Shown here: positions 9,395-23,051 of the stretch, piece after piece | Position numbering within the stretch: position 1 is the first letter of the stretch | How the letters are laid out: the number at the start of each line of letters is the position of its first letter | From: Cylindrobasidium torrendii FP15055 ss-10 | Taxonomy: Eukaryota > Basidiomycota > Agaricomycetes > Agaricales > Physalacriaceae | Direction of reading: 5' to 3' | Assembly (NCBI GenBank): GCA_000934385.1 | Contig: KN880512.1 | Coordinates: forward strand, 35,064 to 99,063 | DNA: 64,000 nt | Notes under the pieces: model-generated | What the model was told of the DNA's origin: nothing | Seen by the model: the letters and a program-made list of their open reading frames with translations, nothing else | The model's database searches: none | Program-made: the position numbers and the translations under genes

Positions 9395-11222
9395 TTAGTG
9401 CCCCTCATCTTCATCACTATCCTCACCCACATCGGAGCCGTCGTCTCCATGGTCTCCCCATTCATCGGAATCAGTGTCCTCGATGATATCGTCAATGAGC
9501 GATTCAAGATACCCCTCATCGTTAACCTTAGGAGATGGTTTCACTGAAAGACTATGAGCTGCTGATGTCCACTGAGATGGTAGTTACTTGCCTTGGACGT
9601 CGGCACCTGCCGATGAGAACATCTGGTAATGGGCTGTAGATCTCAAATTCTTCTCCGCCCCCTGCATTGGCCTAGTCAGCCAATACTCCACATCCACATT
9701 GAACGATGGGTCGTATTTCCTGCGGTGTTGAATGAAGCTTGCCACCCCTGCGTGGTTTGGGAACATTGCCGACAGTAACCCTGTCGTGTAACGATGCCCA
9801 AACACCAGCGATACGGACCGCAGGCGCGGCGCGGTTTTCCACTCGTCGATAGTCTCGTCCCGCTCGTTCAAGGCTTTCAGTAATTCGACATGTCCGTCAC
9901 TGTAAAACTGTAGAAGCAGCCGAAGTTCTGTCGCGTTGCTCAAAACATCGGATAGTGCGCTTACGAGCGTGCGCGAGTACCGAAGCTCAAGTTCCACGCG
10001 GTTGATGCTGCATCCAGAACGGCGGACGAACTGGCGAATTGTGTCCTCGTGAGACTCTAGTTCAATCGCCAAATTGCTTGGGATGTATAAGGTCTTGAGT
10101 GCGGGGCAAGTCAAAGCTTCGAAACAGTAGACCGAGGCACACTGGAGATATTCCAGGTGCTCAAGGGTGGTGGGGACGGTGGGGGCTTTTGCATCTCTGT
10201 AGGTGTTCTGATCCTTCAGGTAGACAAGTGCAGGGCACTGTGTGTGCCAAGGAGCGCCATCCGGGCCGACAGAAGTCCCATCTGAAATGTTGGTGCATTT
10301 CACGAGTTCGAGACGAGTAAGATTGTCGAGCCGCAGAGATGGTGTCGATGTTTTCCATGGCCCGAAGGCGATATTAACCCAGCCGCACTGGATGATGAGC
10401 GTTTGCAGCTGTGGAGGCCTGCTGAATTGGAATGGTTCGGGTGGACAGTGCACGAAAGCGATGTCAAGTTCCCGAAGCATAGAGAGCCCTTCGAGCGGGA
10501 CGGGCACGTTGGCGTCGTAGTAAGGGATGGAGAGACGTTGAATGTGATGGGTATGCTCCTGCAAGACCTTCAGTCCGTTAGACCACGATGCACGTATTGC
10601 GATGTCCAATGGGGCGTGCTTCGACCGGGAGAGCGCAGAACGAAGTGCATTGAGAAAGCCATTGTTTTCGTCATCGTTCTCCCATTTTCGCATGTATTTC
10701 GTCTCAACGCCAGCCTGAACCAAGTCAAGGTTGGTCCAAAGAGCGGTTGCCTCGTCAAGCACGTCCTTCCACTGGCGACAAACTGCCGCCAAGGTCAATA
10801 TGCGCCATGAATGAGGGTCCCGAGTATCGTATGGGAACGTTTCTGCTTGAGGAGAGAAGTAGAGTTTGCCCGAGGATGTAAATCCGAATATTAGAGCAAG
10901 GATTTCTGCAGGCAGTCGGGTGATAGGGCGGCAGAGAGCGACGTGCTCGTCGATGACTGCACGAACAGATGCGCGAGCTTTCTCTGTCTCTTCCAGCTCC
11001 GCACGCAGAAAGGCCGCGCGGTTGTCGAGACTGTTGCAAGTTTTTCTAAGGTCTGCTACAAACGTCTGAATGTTCGAGAGGTCTGTAGCTGCCGGATCTT
11101 CGCCATCCAGGAAATTTTGGAATGTCGTAGATCGCGGCTCTTCCAGAGGAGTTAGGTGCATGCCTTAAGCCATATGAGCAGGAGGAGCGCAGACTTTGAC
11201 TTTCAGACTCACTGGATGCCAT
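9395..11222 (-). CDS. F-box domain protein, duplicated block copy B
   Basis: Duplicate of the gene at 6715-8553, with the same architecture: start MASS at 11220-11222, a 49-bp intron (11164-11212) beginning GTGAGT, then a large exon from MHLTPLEEPRST. The F-box core is TRLPAEILALIFGFT and LRR-like segments follow. Upstream, an older ATG equivalent to 8607 is frame-shifted here by one base, which supports the internal start for both genes. Unspliced, the main exon ends at 9584. The same 36-bp intron (GTAACT...CATAG) as in copy A adds the acidic tail with SLIDDIIEDTDSDEWGDHGD, ending at 9395. Divergence from copy A is spread through the leucine-rich part, the likely substrate-binding region. 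Confidence 0.75.
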
Positions 11223-11894
11223 CGCGGTTCGAAAGGGAAAGGGCTTGACCCCAGGTTGATGGGATGAGGTAATTCATTGAATGATCGGATTTGCCGGTCC
11301 GACACGATGTCTACTTATTCCCGCGAATCATTGCCTCCAATTCAGGGCATTAGCGCACCTATGTAGGTATAAGCTTTTGCGACGTTTCTAGCAATGAAAT
11401 TCTGTGTTGACCTTGACCTGACCTTGACGTTGAAATGGTTACAGAGTTTGATTTCCTGCACTCTATGGATACCATCCGGCCCCCCTCACAATGGCGCCTA
11501 TCCTCTGGCTCGGCGTTGCTCGCGGGACTTCATCTCTGTGTGCTCTTCCCATTTCCAACAGGCTCCCATCTCGAAGCCTCTAATCCAAGAGGCAGCTGAC
11601 ACCGAGCCCAACGGTCTGGCCGCTTGTCATCGCAAACGTTTTCACTCTCAACCCGTTTCCGGGAGTTGTGAGAGGTGCTCAATGTTCTCCTGCACTGCTC
11701 TCATTTCCGGATCAGGTATCATAATCAACTCGCCCCCCGCTTGTGACTTAAACAATGTTGCCTTGATGCACTTATCAGAGGTCCTATGGTCTTGTCGTAA
11801 CACGGCCGGCTTTGTGAGGTTATATAACTGCTCTAATATAGGGCTCACCGCACTTCTTGATATCCTCCCACTGTAACATTGACACGGCGTGATC
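11223..11894. other. Duplicated upstream block and open frame before the unknown gene
   Basis: Holds a match to 8600-8945 of copy A (shared stretch around TTCATTGAATGATCGGATTTG), a GTATAAGC element near 11367, an ATG at 11491 (MAPILWLGVARGTSSL) and a plus-strand open frame 11394-11876. A second frame reads WPLVIANVFTLNPFPGVV. These look like pieces of an older gene that I cannot identify. The last part should hold the promoter of the gene at 11895. Confidence 0.4.
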
Positions 11895-14366
11895 ATGGAC
11901 AGCGTCACCTATCGCGAGCAGTTATACCCTATTGGACATGGATATCCACTGTGGTGCCCGACACCACCACAGAACCTCCCGCCCGTCTACCGCGACAGCG
12001 GGATCAGGATCGGCGACGTGGGCTTGCTATCAGACGAGGGTGGCTTCGACTATCTCTGGAACGTCCACCATGCACACGACCATCCCATCAACCTCAACAC
12101 TGACGGCACAACTCGCGTCCCACCAGGCGAGTACGTCCCACTTCCACCACTCAGCGAGAGCAACCCCATGGACGTCCGAGTTCAAGACCACTATCATCGC
12201 CCGAGTGCGTGCATCGCGGCCAGCACTTTCAATGTTCGCCAGCTATCAGCGGAAATGAACCTCGATCCTGCGTATGCACCTGATCTCACTTGTGATTCCA
12301 AACCACTCGTTAATTCAATCTTTCTTTCTTTCCAGAATCATAGGCGTCCTCGCAGGCGGAGGAGTTGCATTTGAATTCACCACCGCCCACGACGCAAGCG
12401 CCGCTCTTGCGCTTCCTCTAGGCGCACGGCGCACAGATGCTTTGCGTCTCAGTCGGTACCAGAAATACGCCGCCAAGCACGCCGTCTCCTGGTACCAATA
12501 CGTCAACATAGAGCTGGAGAGAGGCGCGCTCAATGGTACGCTCTACCTGGTCACCGGCACCGACAAGTGTTCTTCATGGGGTGCGACGTCCGTCTCGCGG
12601 TCTGGCTCAAAGAATGCACTGTCACTCGCATTCACTGCTTCCAGCGTCGCAAGCACAGCCGTGGGCCTCCGTAACACCTGGATGCAAAGTTTCGGGGCAT
12701 CGACACGGATTGGGGAGGAAGACACAATGAACCAGTGCGTGTTCTCACGGGGGTTTGTTATCTCTATACGCGAGCTTCTGGCACGGCTGCCTGTGAAGAT
12801 ATCTGGGGCAGTGAGGACAGTACATGCTCATGGTGGCGCGGACCGCCCATGGGTTCCTGGATCTGGACGGCCTTTCTCTTCGAGTACGTCTTCACCGCGC
12901 TCGTTTGAGTCGTCAGATGGGGGCTCGAGGGAAAGCTGGGAAGATCTAGAACATGCTGACGATGAGAGCACCTCCACGGACAGCACAGTGGACGAAGGCG
13001 ATGTCGACGTCGTTTCCTTTCCCTCATATCGCGTTCAGGTTCGTGTCATTGGTCTGTTGGCATCCGATTTCCTTATTACTATTCTTCTTCTAGAAAAGCC
13101 CTGCTGCATTCATTGGAGAGGATTTGTTGCGCACGGTGAGTCTCAGCATAGTACCCAAATTTACTAGTATCAATACATTTCTAGTATCCAGACGCAAAGG
13201 TAGCGCTCGTCCACGATAACGACTGTATGTTGCTAGCCACTTCTGCTGTCAAGGAGGGCAAGGGCTTGCTTGAGATCTATCATGGCGACAATCAGTCCGG
13301 GCGCAAGGTCCAGGTTGGGGACGGTAAGTTACTTGTAAGCGCCAAAAGCTAGGAGTTTTTCGAATGGTATTACCAGGTGCATGTATGTTTGTCTCTGAAG
13401 GCGAAGATTCGGATGCTTCGCATGCCAAAGAGGAAGAATTGTCTTTGGTACTTCATTCTCTTCGGCTGTTTGCATCGACTGAATTTTGACATCCAGTGCA
13501 ATGTATCTCCTCGTTCGATCAACAAGGAAGGACGAGACTTGGCAATCCCGTCAGATGAAAAGACATCACCCTCGAGGGCAGATCCTTATCCGCGCCTTCC
13601 TTCTTTTCCTTCCGTTGGCACCAACTCTGTGGACAAGCCCCAAAGCTCAGTCCCTCGCCGCTCGAGGCCTACTTACAAGCCTCCAACTACCCTCGCTTCA
13701 AGCTTTACTGGCGCATCACTAGCTGTGGCAGCGACTGTGGTAGCAAGTAGCGTGCGGGATGCCAGCCATATCGGGAAGGCATCCAGGAGCCTAAAGTCAA
13801 CCCAATCGCGAAACTCCAGACATTCATCGCGGCAGCCAAAAGGTAGTCTGAGCAACAAGGCGGCAGTGGACATCGAGAGCACGGGGGACGCTAGCATACC
13901 CCACATGCCAGTCCACAAGCCCCGAGGCTCAAATTCGTCCTTCAACTCCACCCCTGTCGGTCGTCCTGCGACGCATCATACAATTCCCATGAAACCCATC
14001 GCACCGATAGCCATAGCGCCGAAACCCGCATCTGGCGCTCTCGACGTGGCTGGGATAAGGCCCTCTCGCAGTCTTCCCGGCCCCCCTACTCCTCTTTCCA
14101 GGTCGCCTCGTCTCACCCGACAGCTCGAAATGATGCGAACGAACATTCTTTGGCAATGCCCCCCGAGCAAACCGACGGCTCTCCCTCGGAGGAACAAGAG
14201 CAGCGCGTGTATCTTTTCGCCTTTTCAGATGACTGAGAAGTCAGCGATTGGACAGCGCACCTATGTTGGTACGCCCTGGGATGAACACGACGAGCCGGGC
14301 GTCGAGATACGTCGCCGAACAGTGACTGCATTGCCGCGCACCAAGAGCTGGGTTGCCGAAAGGTAG
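11895..14366 (+). CDS. Agaricomycete protein of unknown function, with possible long C-terminal isoform
   Basis: Start ATG at 11895 (MDSVTYREQLYPIGHGYPLW). The order of conserved blocks (GYPLWCPTPPQNLPP, RIGDVGLLSDEGGFDYLWN, a Phe-rich turn before ALALPLGARR, YAAKHAVSWYQYVN, NGTLYLVTGTDKCSSWG) resembles a very common mushroom family of unknown function; this is from memory of the family pattern. Introns: 12272-12335, one after FPSYRVQ (about 13040-13093), about 13136-13184 and 13325-13377. Short form: ends ATEF-like (LFASTEF) at TGA 13487-13489, as family members normally end. Long form: a 49-bp GT..AG intron at 13448-13496 removes that stop and joins in frame to about 290 more codons, Ser/Pro/Arg-rich, ending at 14366. 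That stretch is too long to be open by chance. Confidence 0.6.
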
Positions 14367-15366
14367 ATACAGTAAATCTGTTACTTCAGACGCCATGATA
14401 CTTTACCTGCAACAATGACTAATATGTACAACTTTGGACTTGCTTTATATTGGATTCATGCTTATCTGGTGATATCGTTGATTTTCACATCCTTCGCAGA
14501 ATTTATCGTCGTTTCCTCGATCAGCTGGCGATCGAGAACAATGGGAATGGGATCGGCAAATGCCGGAGTCAGTGTAGTGCTCTGACAGAATGGCGACTTT
14601 CCTGCCTGAACGCCAGGAGGCCTAAGATGGACGCCATACTATGCACTTTGCGCGAATATTAATAATTTATGCAAAACTGACTCTTGACCTTGTGCCTATT
14701 GGCAACTAGTACCTCAAGGATGTATAGACCCATTTCATGCTGTATTCAACAGCTGTCGTGTACAGGGATGCCATTAGTTTCCTGCACCAAATACCCCGAT
14801 AATTTAGTGGCGCCCCATTTATGAGGCCCACTGGCAAGCCATGCCTTACTGCTCCGATAGTCGGAAAGTCGATGGCGTGAATCAACCCACCTATCTCACT
14901 TATGCGCCTTCAAGAGTTTGACAGAGTCGATGGCTCCCAGGCTGCTGGGAAGTACGGCATAGAGCATTAAAACAGAAGAGAACCTTGCCCAAAATTAGCC
15001 CAGAGGTCGTGCACAAAGCGTTTATCGGAAGTTCGAAGCAAGGGCAAAAATAACACACGCTGCTGCGCTCAACGTACTCAGTGACAGAGTACCGGTGGTA
15101 CATACCGTTCACAACGGCGTACACCCCACAATACTACACGTCTTTCGAATTACAGAGCAACAACGAGTAGCAAAGCGAGTGGTGGGAAGAGAAGCTACAT
15201 ACATGAAATGGTCCAAGTCATCGTGTCAATACACATAGTAAAGTAAGTGTCCGTGAAATTGGCGTGCAGGGGAACGTAAAAAGTCTAGAAAGCACGCATG
15301 CGTGCATGCGTAAAGTAGTTGAAGATTGTGCGTGAGGTCCGTAGGTGTCCTTGAGTCAGATGCAAA
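14367..15366. other. Intergenic region, no gene seen
   Basis: About 1 kb. Only small open frames (14450-14662 plus, 14900-15124 minus) without protein-like composition. A 14-bp perfect palindrome, GCACGCATGCGTGC, lies at 15292-15305, followed by another GCATGCG. Confidence 0.45.
15292..15305. repeat. Perfect palindrome of alternating purine-pyrimidine
   Basis: GCACGCATGCGTGC equals its own reverse complement and alternates purine and pyrimidine almost throughout. It lies about 60 bases beyond the stop of the small membrane protein gene. Its function is unknown. Confidence 0.6.
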
Positions 15367-15899
15367 TCAGAATTTTGTACTTGAGTGGGTAGATGCGGCG
15401 CATTGAGTGCAAGCCATATCCGAGCATGCTGTCAAAGAGTAAGATTCGAGGGACGTATGGAGTGAATGTGATTGAGCGTACCTTGATGTTGCTCTGCGTC
15501 GAAGCAAAGCTTGCGCTCAAGAGCGCTGCTGACAAGACACAGACCCATCAATCCAGTTGCCGCGACGCCAACAAGGATAACAGCGAGATAGACTATGAAA
15601 GGAATCAGGACGAGTGGCAAAGTGATGGCTTAGCACGCACGCTTGTGATCTCCGACTTGTAGCCCTGCAGGATGATTCCATTGATGTGATCCGCAGCATG
15701 AGAGCGTTGCAAGGCCGACGAGGACGAGGAAGAGAGTAAGGACGGGAAGCAATAAGCGCGACATGCGCGCAGACTGGCATCGCGTGCACCGAGTGGCCTC
15801 TTCTGGGATCGTGTAGAGCACCTTGCCAGCGTAGAGCGAAGCAGCCGAAAGGCGGGAATCCATGAGCGGTACGCTGGGCGTTGGAACAATAGTCGACAT
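15367..15899 (-). CDS. Small two-span membrane protein, unknown
   Basis: Not assigned to a known family. From ATG at 15897-15899 (MSTIVPTPSVPLMDSRLSAA) exon 1 runs through a CTRC motif and a hydrophobic segment (LLLPVLTLFLVLVGLATLSC), then DHK. An intron of about 45 bp (GTGCGT...CATAG) joins to a second hydrophobic segment (YLAVILVGVAATGLMGLCLV) and then ALERKLCFDAEQHQ. A second intron (GTACGC...GACAG) joins a short last exon with several Cys, ending at TGA 15367-15369. Splice signals and continuous frame on both sides support a real gene. An upstream in-frame ATG at 15959 is possible but adds only a low-complexity lead. Confidence 0.55.
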
Positions 15900-16558
15900 T
15901 TCGGCGGGGCTGGTGGATTGTTGTGGTGGTAGGTGAAAGAAGAAGGAAATGCGTGTCAATCAAGGGCGATGACGTTACGTTACAGAAAAAGTGGGGCCAG
16001 GACGTAACGTGGGTCGATGATGAAGAGTGTGGAAGGCGTCCGGCGCGGCTGGCGGGGCAGTCGGGATTTTGGCGCGTCAACGACCGAGAAAAAGGAGGTC
16101 GAGATGGAAGTAAAAAAGGAAAACTTGGCGATGTCGGAGATCGCGCTCCGCTTGTCATATTGGACACAGCCACATGATATCACCGGCTTGCAAGCTCCGC
16201 CTCTACACCGGACTCGCCGCTGGATTTTGTAGCTGGAACGGATTCGAGGCGCAATAACATAGCTTATCGAAACAAACTAACCGCATGGTTTTCCGTCTAC
16301 CACAAGGAAGAACACGGTCAAGCTTGACCCATCACAGCACTAAGCAGTGTCGTGCGTGGACACACAGTGCGAAGTAACATCCTTCTAAAGATTACAAGGA
16401 CTTCCCTTACTAGCCTAGGGTACATACATACTTCGCACGCAAGAGCAAGGATTTCCAAATAGTTTGTGCATTTTGGTAGACGGTTTAACCACTGGCTACT
16501 CTACTCCCACAAGTCCATATCATCGCTACCTGTAAGTACTAGATTACCAACCCAACGC
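15900..16558. other. Intergenic region
   Basis: Promoter side of the small membrane gene and 3' side of the CoA-transferase gene, which is also on the minus strand. Open frames on both strands here are short and have no motif. No repeat seen. Confidence 0.4.
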
Positions 16559-18487
<1,929 letters not shown>

Positions 18488-19238
18488 CGCGAAGGGAGAT
18501 AGTGGTGGTAAGACGAAGAGAAATCAGTCAAACCCCAGGATCAATTTATGGCCCGACCTCAAGCACGATCACGCCCCGCGTTATACCTTCGTGCCGAAAT
18601 GCGGCCGTTCCCGATCCCCTTGCCTGGGCCCCCCTTCCAGCATTTGTTACCGTATCCTTGGGGCTACATACGCCCTCAAACCACAGTTTAGGCATTTTAT
18701 GACATATTTCCAGGCTATAATTCGCGGATTTTCTGACAGGAACTCCTCTCAAGTGACCCTGCCGTCCAAGCCGCGTCGGGGTAAGGATATCGAGTAGTGG
18801 TGCGCCCTCGGCAGCCTCGCGGCTCTGGGCTATCGCGACTACCCCACGCCTTCATAGCGGTGCCCCGCGGGTCCGTCTGGGGAAATACAGATGGGCCTAC
18901 AGAAGCAGATTTACGCACATGTAACGCCATCGAGTCTAGGCTGCAAGTTGTCTATCTGCAAAAGCCTGGACTTGGGCGCTTGGGCTCGCGCGGAACTCGC
19001 ATCGAACGAGTTACAACGTCCTGGGTTTTTGCACTACCTACACCTCAGAGTCGCCGTAATCGTGGGAGACGTCCATGAAGACGCAACGACCTTCGCTCAG
19101 GCAGAACCAACGATGTCATCGGGCTCAGCCATTCAAATTATTATGAATATATAAAGTGTGAACTGAATGTTCCGCCAGCTCATAATCGACTGTAGCTTAA
19201 CAAGGCTGGATTTGTAGGCGGGGCTCTTCTACGGTCTA
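18488..19238. other. Intergenic region
   Basis: About 750 bases upstream of the CoA-transferase and beyond the 3' end of the membrane protein gene. Overlapping short frames on both strands, none convincing. No TATA box found. Confidence 0.4.
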
Positions 19239-20369
19239 TCATATGCCTCCTGTCTCGAGCTCGCCTACACCTATGGAGCTGAGCTCTGACAACATCAAGT
19301 TCTCACCGTGCCCTCTGTCTCCTTCTGCTGCGCTGCCGTGACCGACAAATCGAACGACAATCCAAGTAGGTGCAATGCCCTTGAAACGATTACTACGCGT
19401 TATACTGGATATCATTTCGTGACGCACCGAAATGACTGTAACGAGTGGTACAGTATATGCTGCAATGTCTGGATTACCCGTCCATGCAGCAGCGGTGTGA
19501 ACCAACAGGACAATGCTGTATAAAAGTGCAGACTCGATGATCGCTTGGGTAATCTTCCCCATGGACCTCACCCCCTGCCATCCGAGGCGGGAGTTTTGTC
19601 GAAAGACGTGGAAGATGATTGCAGAAGAGCAATAAGCAGTGGTTATGAGGGACACGAGGGGGAAGTAGTAGGCAAGCTGCGTAGATAAAGACAGGGTAAC
19701 TTTGGGAAATTCAAAATTGAATTTCAGAACAGTCAATCGAGTAGGCGCACCGAGTTCAATGACAATTCCAGCCACTGGCACAATCATGCTTTGGTACTGG
19801 CTGTGTCCGACGATTAACCATAGTCTCCATGCCTTTTGAAAAATGAGTATTTGATGGATGCAGTCACTGCGGTGTATGCTTACCAGAATAATGTCGGCCA
19901 GGAGGATTCCTACAATTGCCAGCATCGCGTGGGCATCGTATAACTTGAGAGAGAAGAGGTAGTCTCTGTGCCTAAATGAAGCTAGTAGCCATTGTAGAAC
20001 CAAGGCTGCCAGCGCCACAAGATACATGAGCAGCGTTGCAACAAACAGCGCAATCCGTGTCTTCCCAATGCCACGAAGCACTCCTTCTTTGCGAGCGGTG
20101 AATACGCCGTGTGTATCTAGACATATAGCCCATAAGATGCAGAAAAATCCGAAATTCACGAGCACATACGCTGGAGGCTTCCACCACATAGTATTGCCTT
20201 CAAAGCCTGGATGAAAACCACTGTATAGACCGCTTTAAAGATGTTGAAGTTGCTCTTCGACGCAGTCCAGATAAATAGACGTACCAAACATCACTGTCAT
20301 CAAAATAGCACCATTTCCAGCTTCATGCTGTGTAGGGATCACAATCTCGTTGTCGGACCGTGCGAGCAT
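19239..20369 (-). CDS. Multi-span membrane protein, unknown (basidiomycete 7-TM type)
   Basis: A short first exon from ATG at 20367-20369 (MLARSDNEIVIPTQHEAGNG, then AILMTVMFG) can splice over an intron of about 78 bp (GTACGT...CATCCAG) to FEGNTMWWKPPAYVLVN. The main exon holds about six to seven hydrophobic helices, among them VLVNFGFFCILWAICL, IALFVATLLMYLVALAALVL, LLADIILVSI, YYFPLVSLITTAYC, IIESALLYSIVLLVH and IAAYTVPLVTVISV. The C-terminus is short, acidic and Gly-rich, ending at 19239. This fits the large group of Agaricomycete seven-helix proteins of unknown function, some of which resemble receptors. No ligand-binding or G-protein motif is visible. Confidence 0.6.
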
Positions 20370-21149
20370 AATTGTCCCGGCGGTCTTGAGGTGCAGCAAA
20401 CTGTATATCGGCGGCACAATCAGTTTGAAATATTCATTCAGGCGCTAAGAGGCCTTATGTAGGCCCAGGACCCTGAGATTCGTCCTTTTTGGGTTGTATT
20501 GCCATCTCACTGCGATTCGCAATTTGATTGATCGACGCGGTTACGGGACGCTGTCGGCATACAGCAACGTATTGTCATACAGCATTCTGATGGTTTCGAT
20601 TGAAAATGACTCTGTTAGTGGGTCTATCACATGTGAGGTAGCCTTTCCGACCTCAACCTCGCTGTTGAACCATAACTTACGATAGGGAACGTCAGATTGA
20701 AGTAAAGAGACTCGTTGAACATACTGGCTGATAACTAACAAAACCCAAGCCGGAAAAGGTGAAAAAGAAGGGGTTGAATAATGATTTGGCCTTCAATTCC
20801 AGCTATTTGACTTCCCCGCTTGTTGGATATCGGACAGTGGCAGGCGCTTCGGGATGGAGCTCACCCTGCTCTTAGCAGAGCTGACCGAGCGTAGTGATAA
20901 GCGCATCAGCAAAATACGTGACAAACTATGGGCTCAAGCGCTAGAAGTAAATCGATACGGGCACCGCCAGTGGCACCACTGTCGACTAATAAAGGACATT
21001 GACGATCGTGATGCTCGCACGTGGAGACGTGATCGTGATCGGGGTCTTGCGTGCAACTCAGCGAGTTGCGCTCACACAAGCAATCTGGTAAGTTGAATAT
21101 GCGCTAGTAAACCACTAGAGCTCATCTATATATTTATGAAAGCATATGC
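20370..21149. other. Intergenic region with a possible unplaced exon
   Basis: A minus-strand frame at 20541-20741 ends in a protein-like piece (SFSIETIRMLYDNTLLYADS), and a plus-strand frame at 20854-21096 ends at a good donor (CTG|GTAAGT near 21089). Neither could be joined in frame to a neighbour, so neither is called. Confidence 0.3.
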
Positions 21150-22647
21150 ATGGATTTCAATAACATAGAGGTGATAGAAATACTTTGTAACAACGAGAGA
21201 TGCCTTATCACTTCACAAGACCTCGACGCGCCAGCGCGCAGCAGAGCTCCAGGTTGAAAGGGAGAAGCAATTCGAGTCGGCATCGATAAATCACCTTCCC
21301 ATCGAAATCTTGGTGGATATATTCGACCTCTGTTTACCTTTCTCAAAATACGACTCGGCCGTCTCCCCGACGAACATTCGATGGGTGCTTGCGTCTGTTT
21401 GTCTTAGATGGAGGTACACCGTCTTTGGGACGGCAGATCTTTGGACGAGGGTTGTTGTATCGACCAATGATGGCGAAATTTCCATCCCAGCTCTGTTTCG
21501 ATTCCTGAAAAATTCTGCTGATCATTTATTGTGGGTTGCGCTGGTAGAAACCGAAGAAACATCGCTGGAGGACGCCAGGCCACTCATAGATGCATTAGTG
21601 CATTCATCTGCGGCTCGCTGGAAAACCTTCGGACTCCATGTTCATCAACGCTCTTGGAAATGCCCTCCTTTCCTCACTACCCTTCTCTCGTTTCCGGCAC
21701 CCTCACTCGAAGAATTCTATCTGACACCAATACACGCGGTAGCGGACAGCACAGAGGATTTGCAACATCTGCTTGAGCGATGGCTCGCCACCCAGTGCCC
21801 ATCACTTCGGAGGGGCGCCATTTCGCTCAAATATGATCGGTCCCCATTCTTGTTCAGCATTTCAATGACTCATGTCACTGTCTTCACTGAATCCGACGCT
21901 TTCTCCAAGCTCCGGCAGTGCCCAAGCTTGCTTGAACTGCGGTGCCGCCGTAAAGCGTGCATCCCTCTAGCGGTCAACCCGCCAGGGATTTCTCACCAGA
22001 TGTTGTACGCCCTCACCGACAGTTATGGACTCGTCCGTAGCCTCAACCTTCCCGCGCTGCGATTCCTGGAGCTCTACCCCGTATTCAATGGGCGCAACGT
22101 CGATACGGCTGAGCTTGCTGCCTTCTTGCGTCGTTCAAAGTGCGAACTCAATGGGATAGTGATTCAGGAGCCAACTATAGTGCACGAACCACGATTCATC
22201 CAAGACGTTTTGTCTCCGCTCTCGCGCTCCCTCGTCGCATTCGGGTTGCTTGTCGACAGCAGCGAAGAAGCCACCTACGCGACATACGAGATGCTCTTCA
22301 AATTTCTGACGCACACATCTTCGACCAGCAGTGTCCTCGGGAAGCTTCAGGCGGTTATGTTTATCATTCGAGCAGGAAACCCGACAATTTACGAGCTCAT
22401 CGCAGAGATGCTGCGCTCTCGTCTGCGTAAATCCCGTACGATGGACACGGGAGTAGCCCAACTAGTAGCAGCGTCGGTTTTCCATGAAGAGGGCAAAGTG
22501 ATAGTACAAGGCTTCTCTGATTGGGAGAACGAAGGGCTCCAGATGATTGGTCCACACCCATCTCCAGTATCGTTTTGGCATGGCCCGTGGATGGACAGAA
22601 GTTCTATACTTGTACCTCTAGGGATTTGGAAACAGCTTTTCTCATGA
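21150..22647 (+). CDS. F-box-like protein, single copy
   Basis: The main exon is open from just after a TAG at about 21172 to TGA at 22645-22647. It carries VEREKQFESASINHLPIEIL and VDIFDLCLPFSK, the usual helix plus F-box start of Agaricomycete F-box proteins, then the RWVLASVCLRWRYTVFGTADLW motif (F-box second half) and a leucine-rich remainder. No ATG lies in this frame upstream. The best solution is ATG at 21150 (MDFNNIE) with an 82-bp intron 21171-21252 (GTGATA...CTCCAG), which joins exactly in frame to VEREKQ. If that intron is not used, the 5' end would be frame-shifted. It is clearly different from the duplicated F-box pair at 6.7-11.2 kb. Confidence 0.6.
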
Positions 22648-23051
22648 AAAATACGAGATAGATATCAGTCGACACGTCGACGGCACGAATTTCTTGGTTA
22701 TGCATGCATGTACACTGAAGTACTGAACCTAATCAAGACTACAAGCTTCTCACTGGGACGAGGCTCAGCGTTTAGAACTCGGCACTCATCCCATAGTTTC
22801 ATTCAGAACTCCCAGACCATGCATATGAGTAGTATTAGAAACATCCTGTGTCTATGCAATTCCATCCGTTTACCTAAGCCTCAAACACGGCTCAACCTCT
22901 GCTACACGCCCTAGATTCGGTTTACTCGCACTCCCGCGGAGCCAGCCAGCGCCCTCCGTCGAGACAAACATATAGCCGAGTAATCTACCGCTGGAGTTTA
23001 GGTGCAGACTGCGGTACATCGTCAACAAGATACACCTTCTGGGGGAAAAAT
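22648..23051. other. Intergenic region between convergent genes
   Basis: About 400 bases holding the 3' untranslated regions of the F-box-like gene and the HOOK gene, which point at each other. Nothing else seen. Confidence 0.45.

Larger units (their letters stand above)
6324..11660. repeat. Segmental tandem duplication (two copies of about 2.5-2.7 kb)
   Basis: Copy A runs from the 3' half of TIM23 (about 6324) through the first F-box gene to about 9016. Copy B starts at the truncated TIM23 remnant (about 9024), runs through the second F-box gene, and continues into the upstream region and first codons of the gene at 11895 (to about 12030, with an extra stretch of about 310 bases at 11660-11970). 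Matching landmarks are offset by roughly 2.7 kb. The order remnant-of-right-neighbour then remnant-of-left-neighbour at 9.0 kb is the signature of an unequal exchange or replication slippage. The copies have diverged by substitutions and small indels, so the event is not recent. Confidence 0.88.

Noticed and set aside
20541..20741. Minus-strand frame with a protein-like end upstream of the multi-span membrane gene
   Set aside because: I tried to splice it to an ATG (near 20724) and to the membrane gene, but the phases did not fit; left as unresolved.
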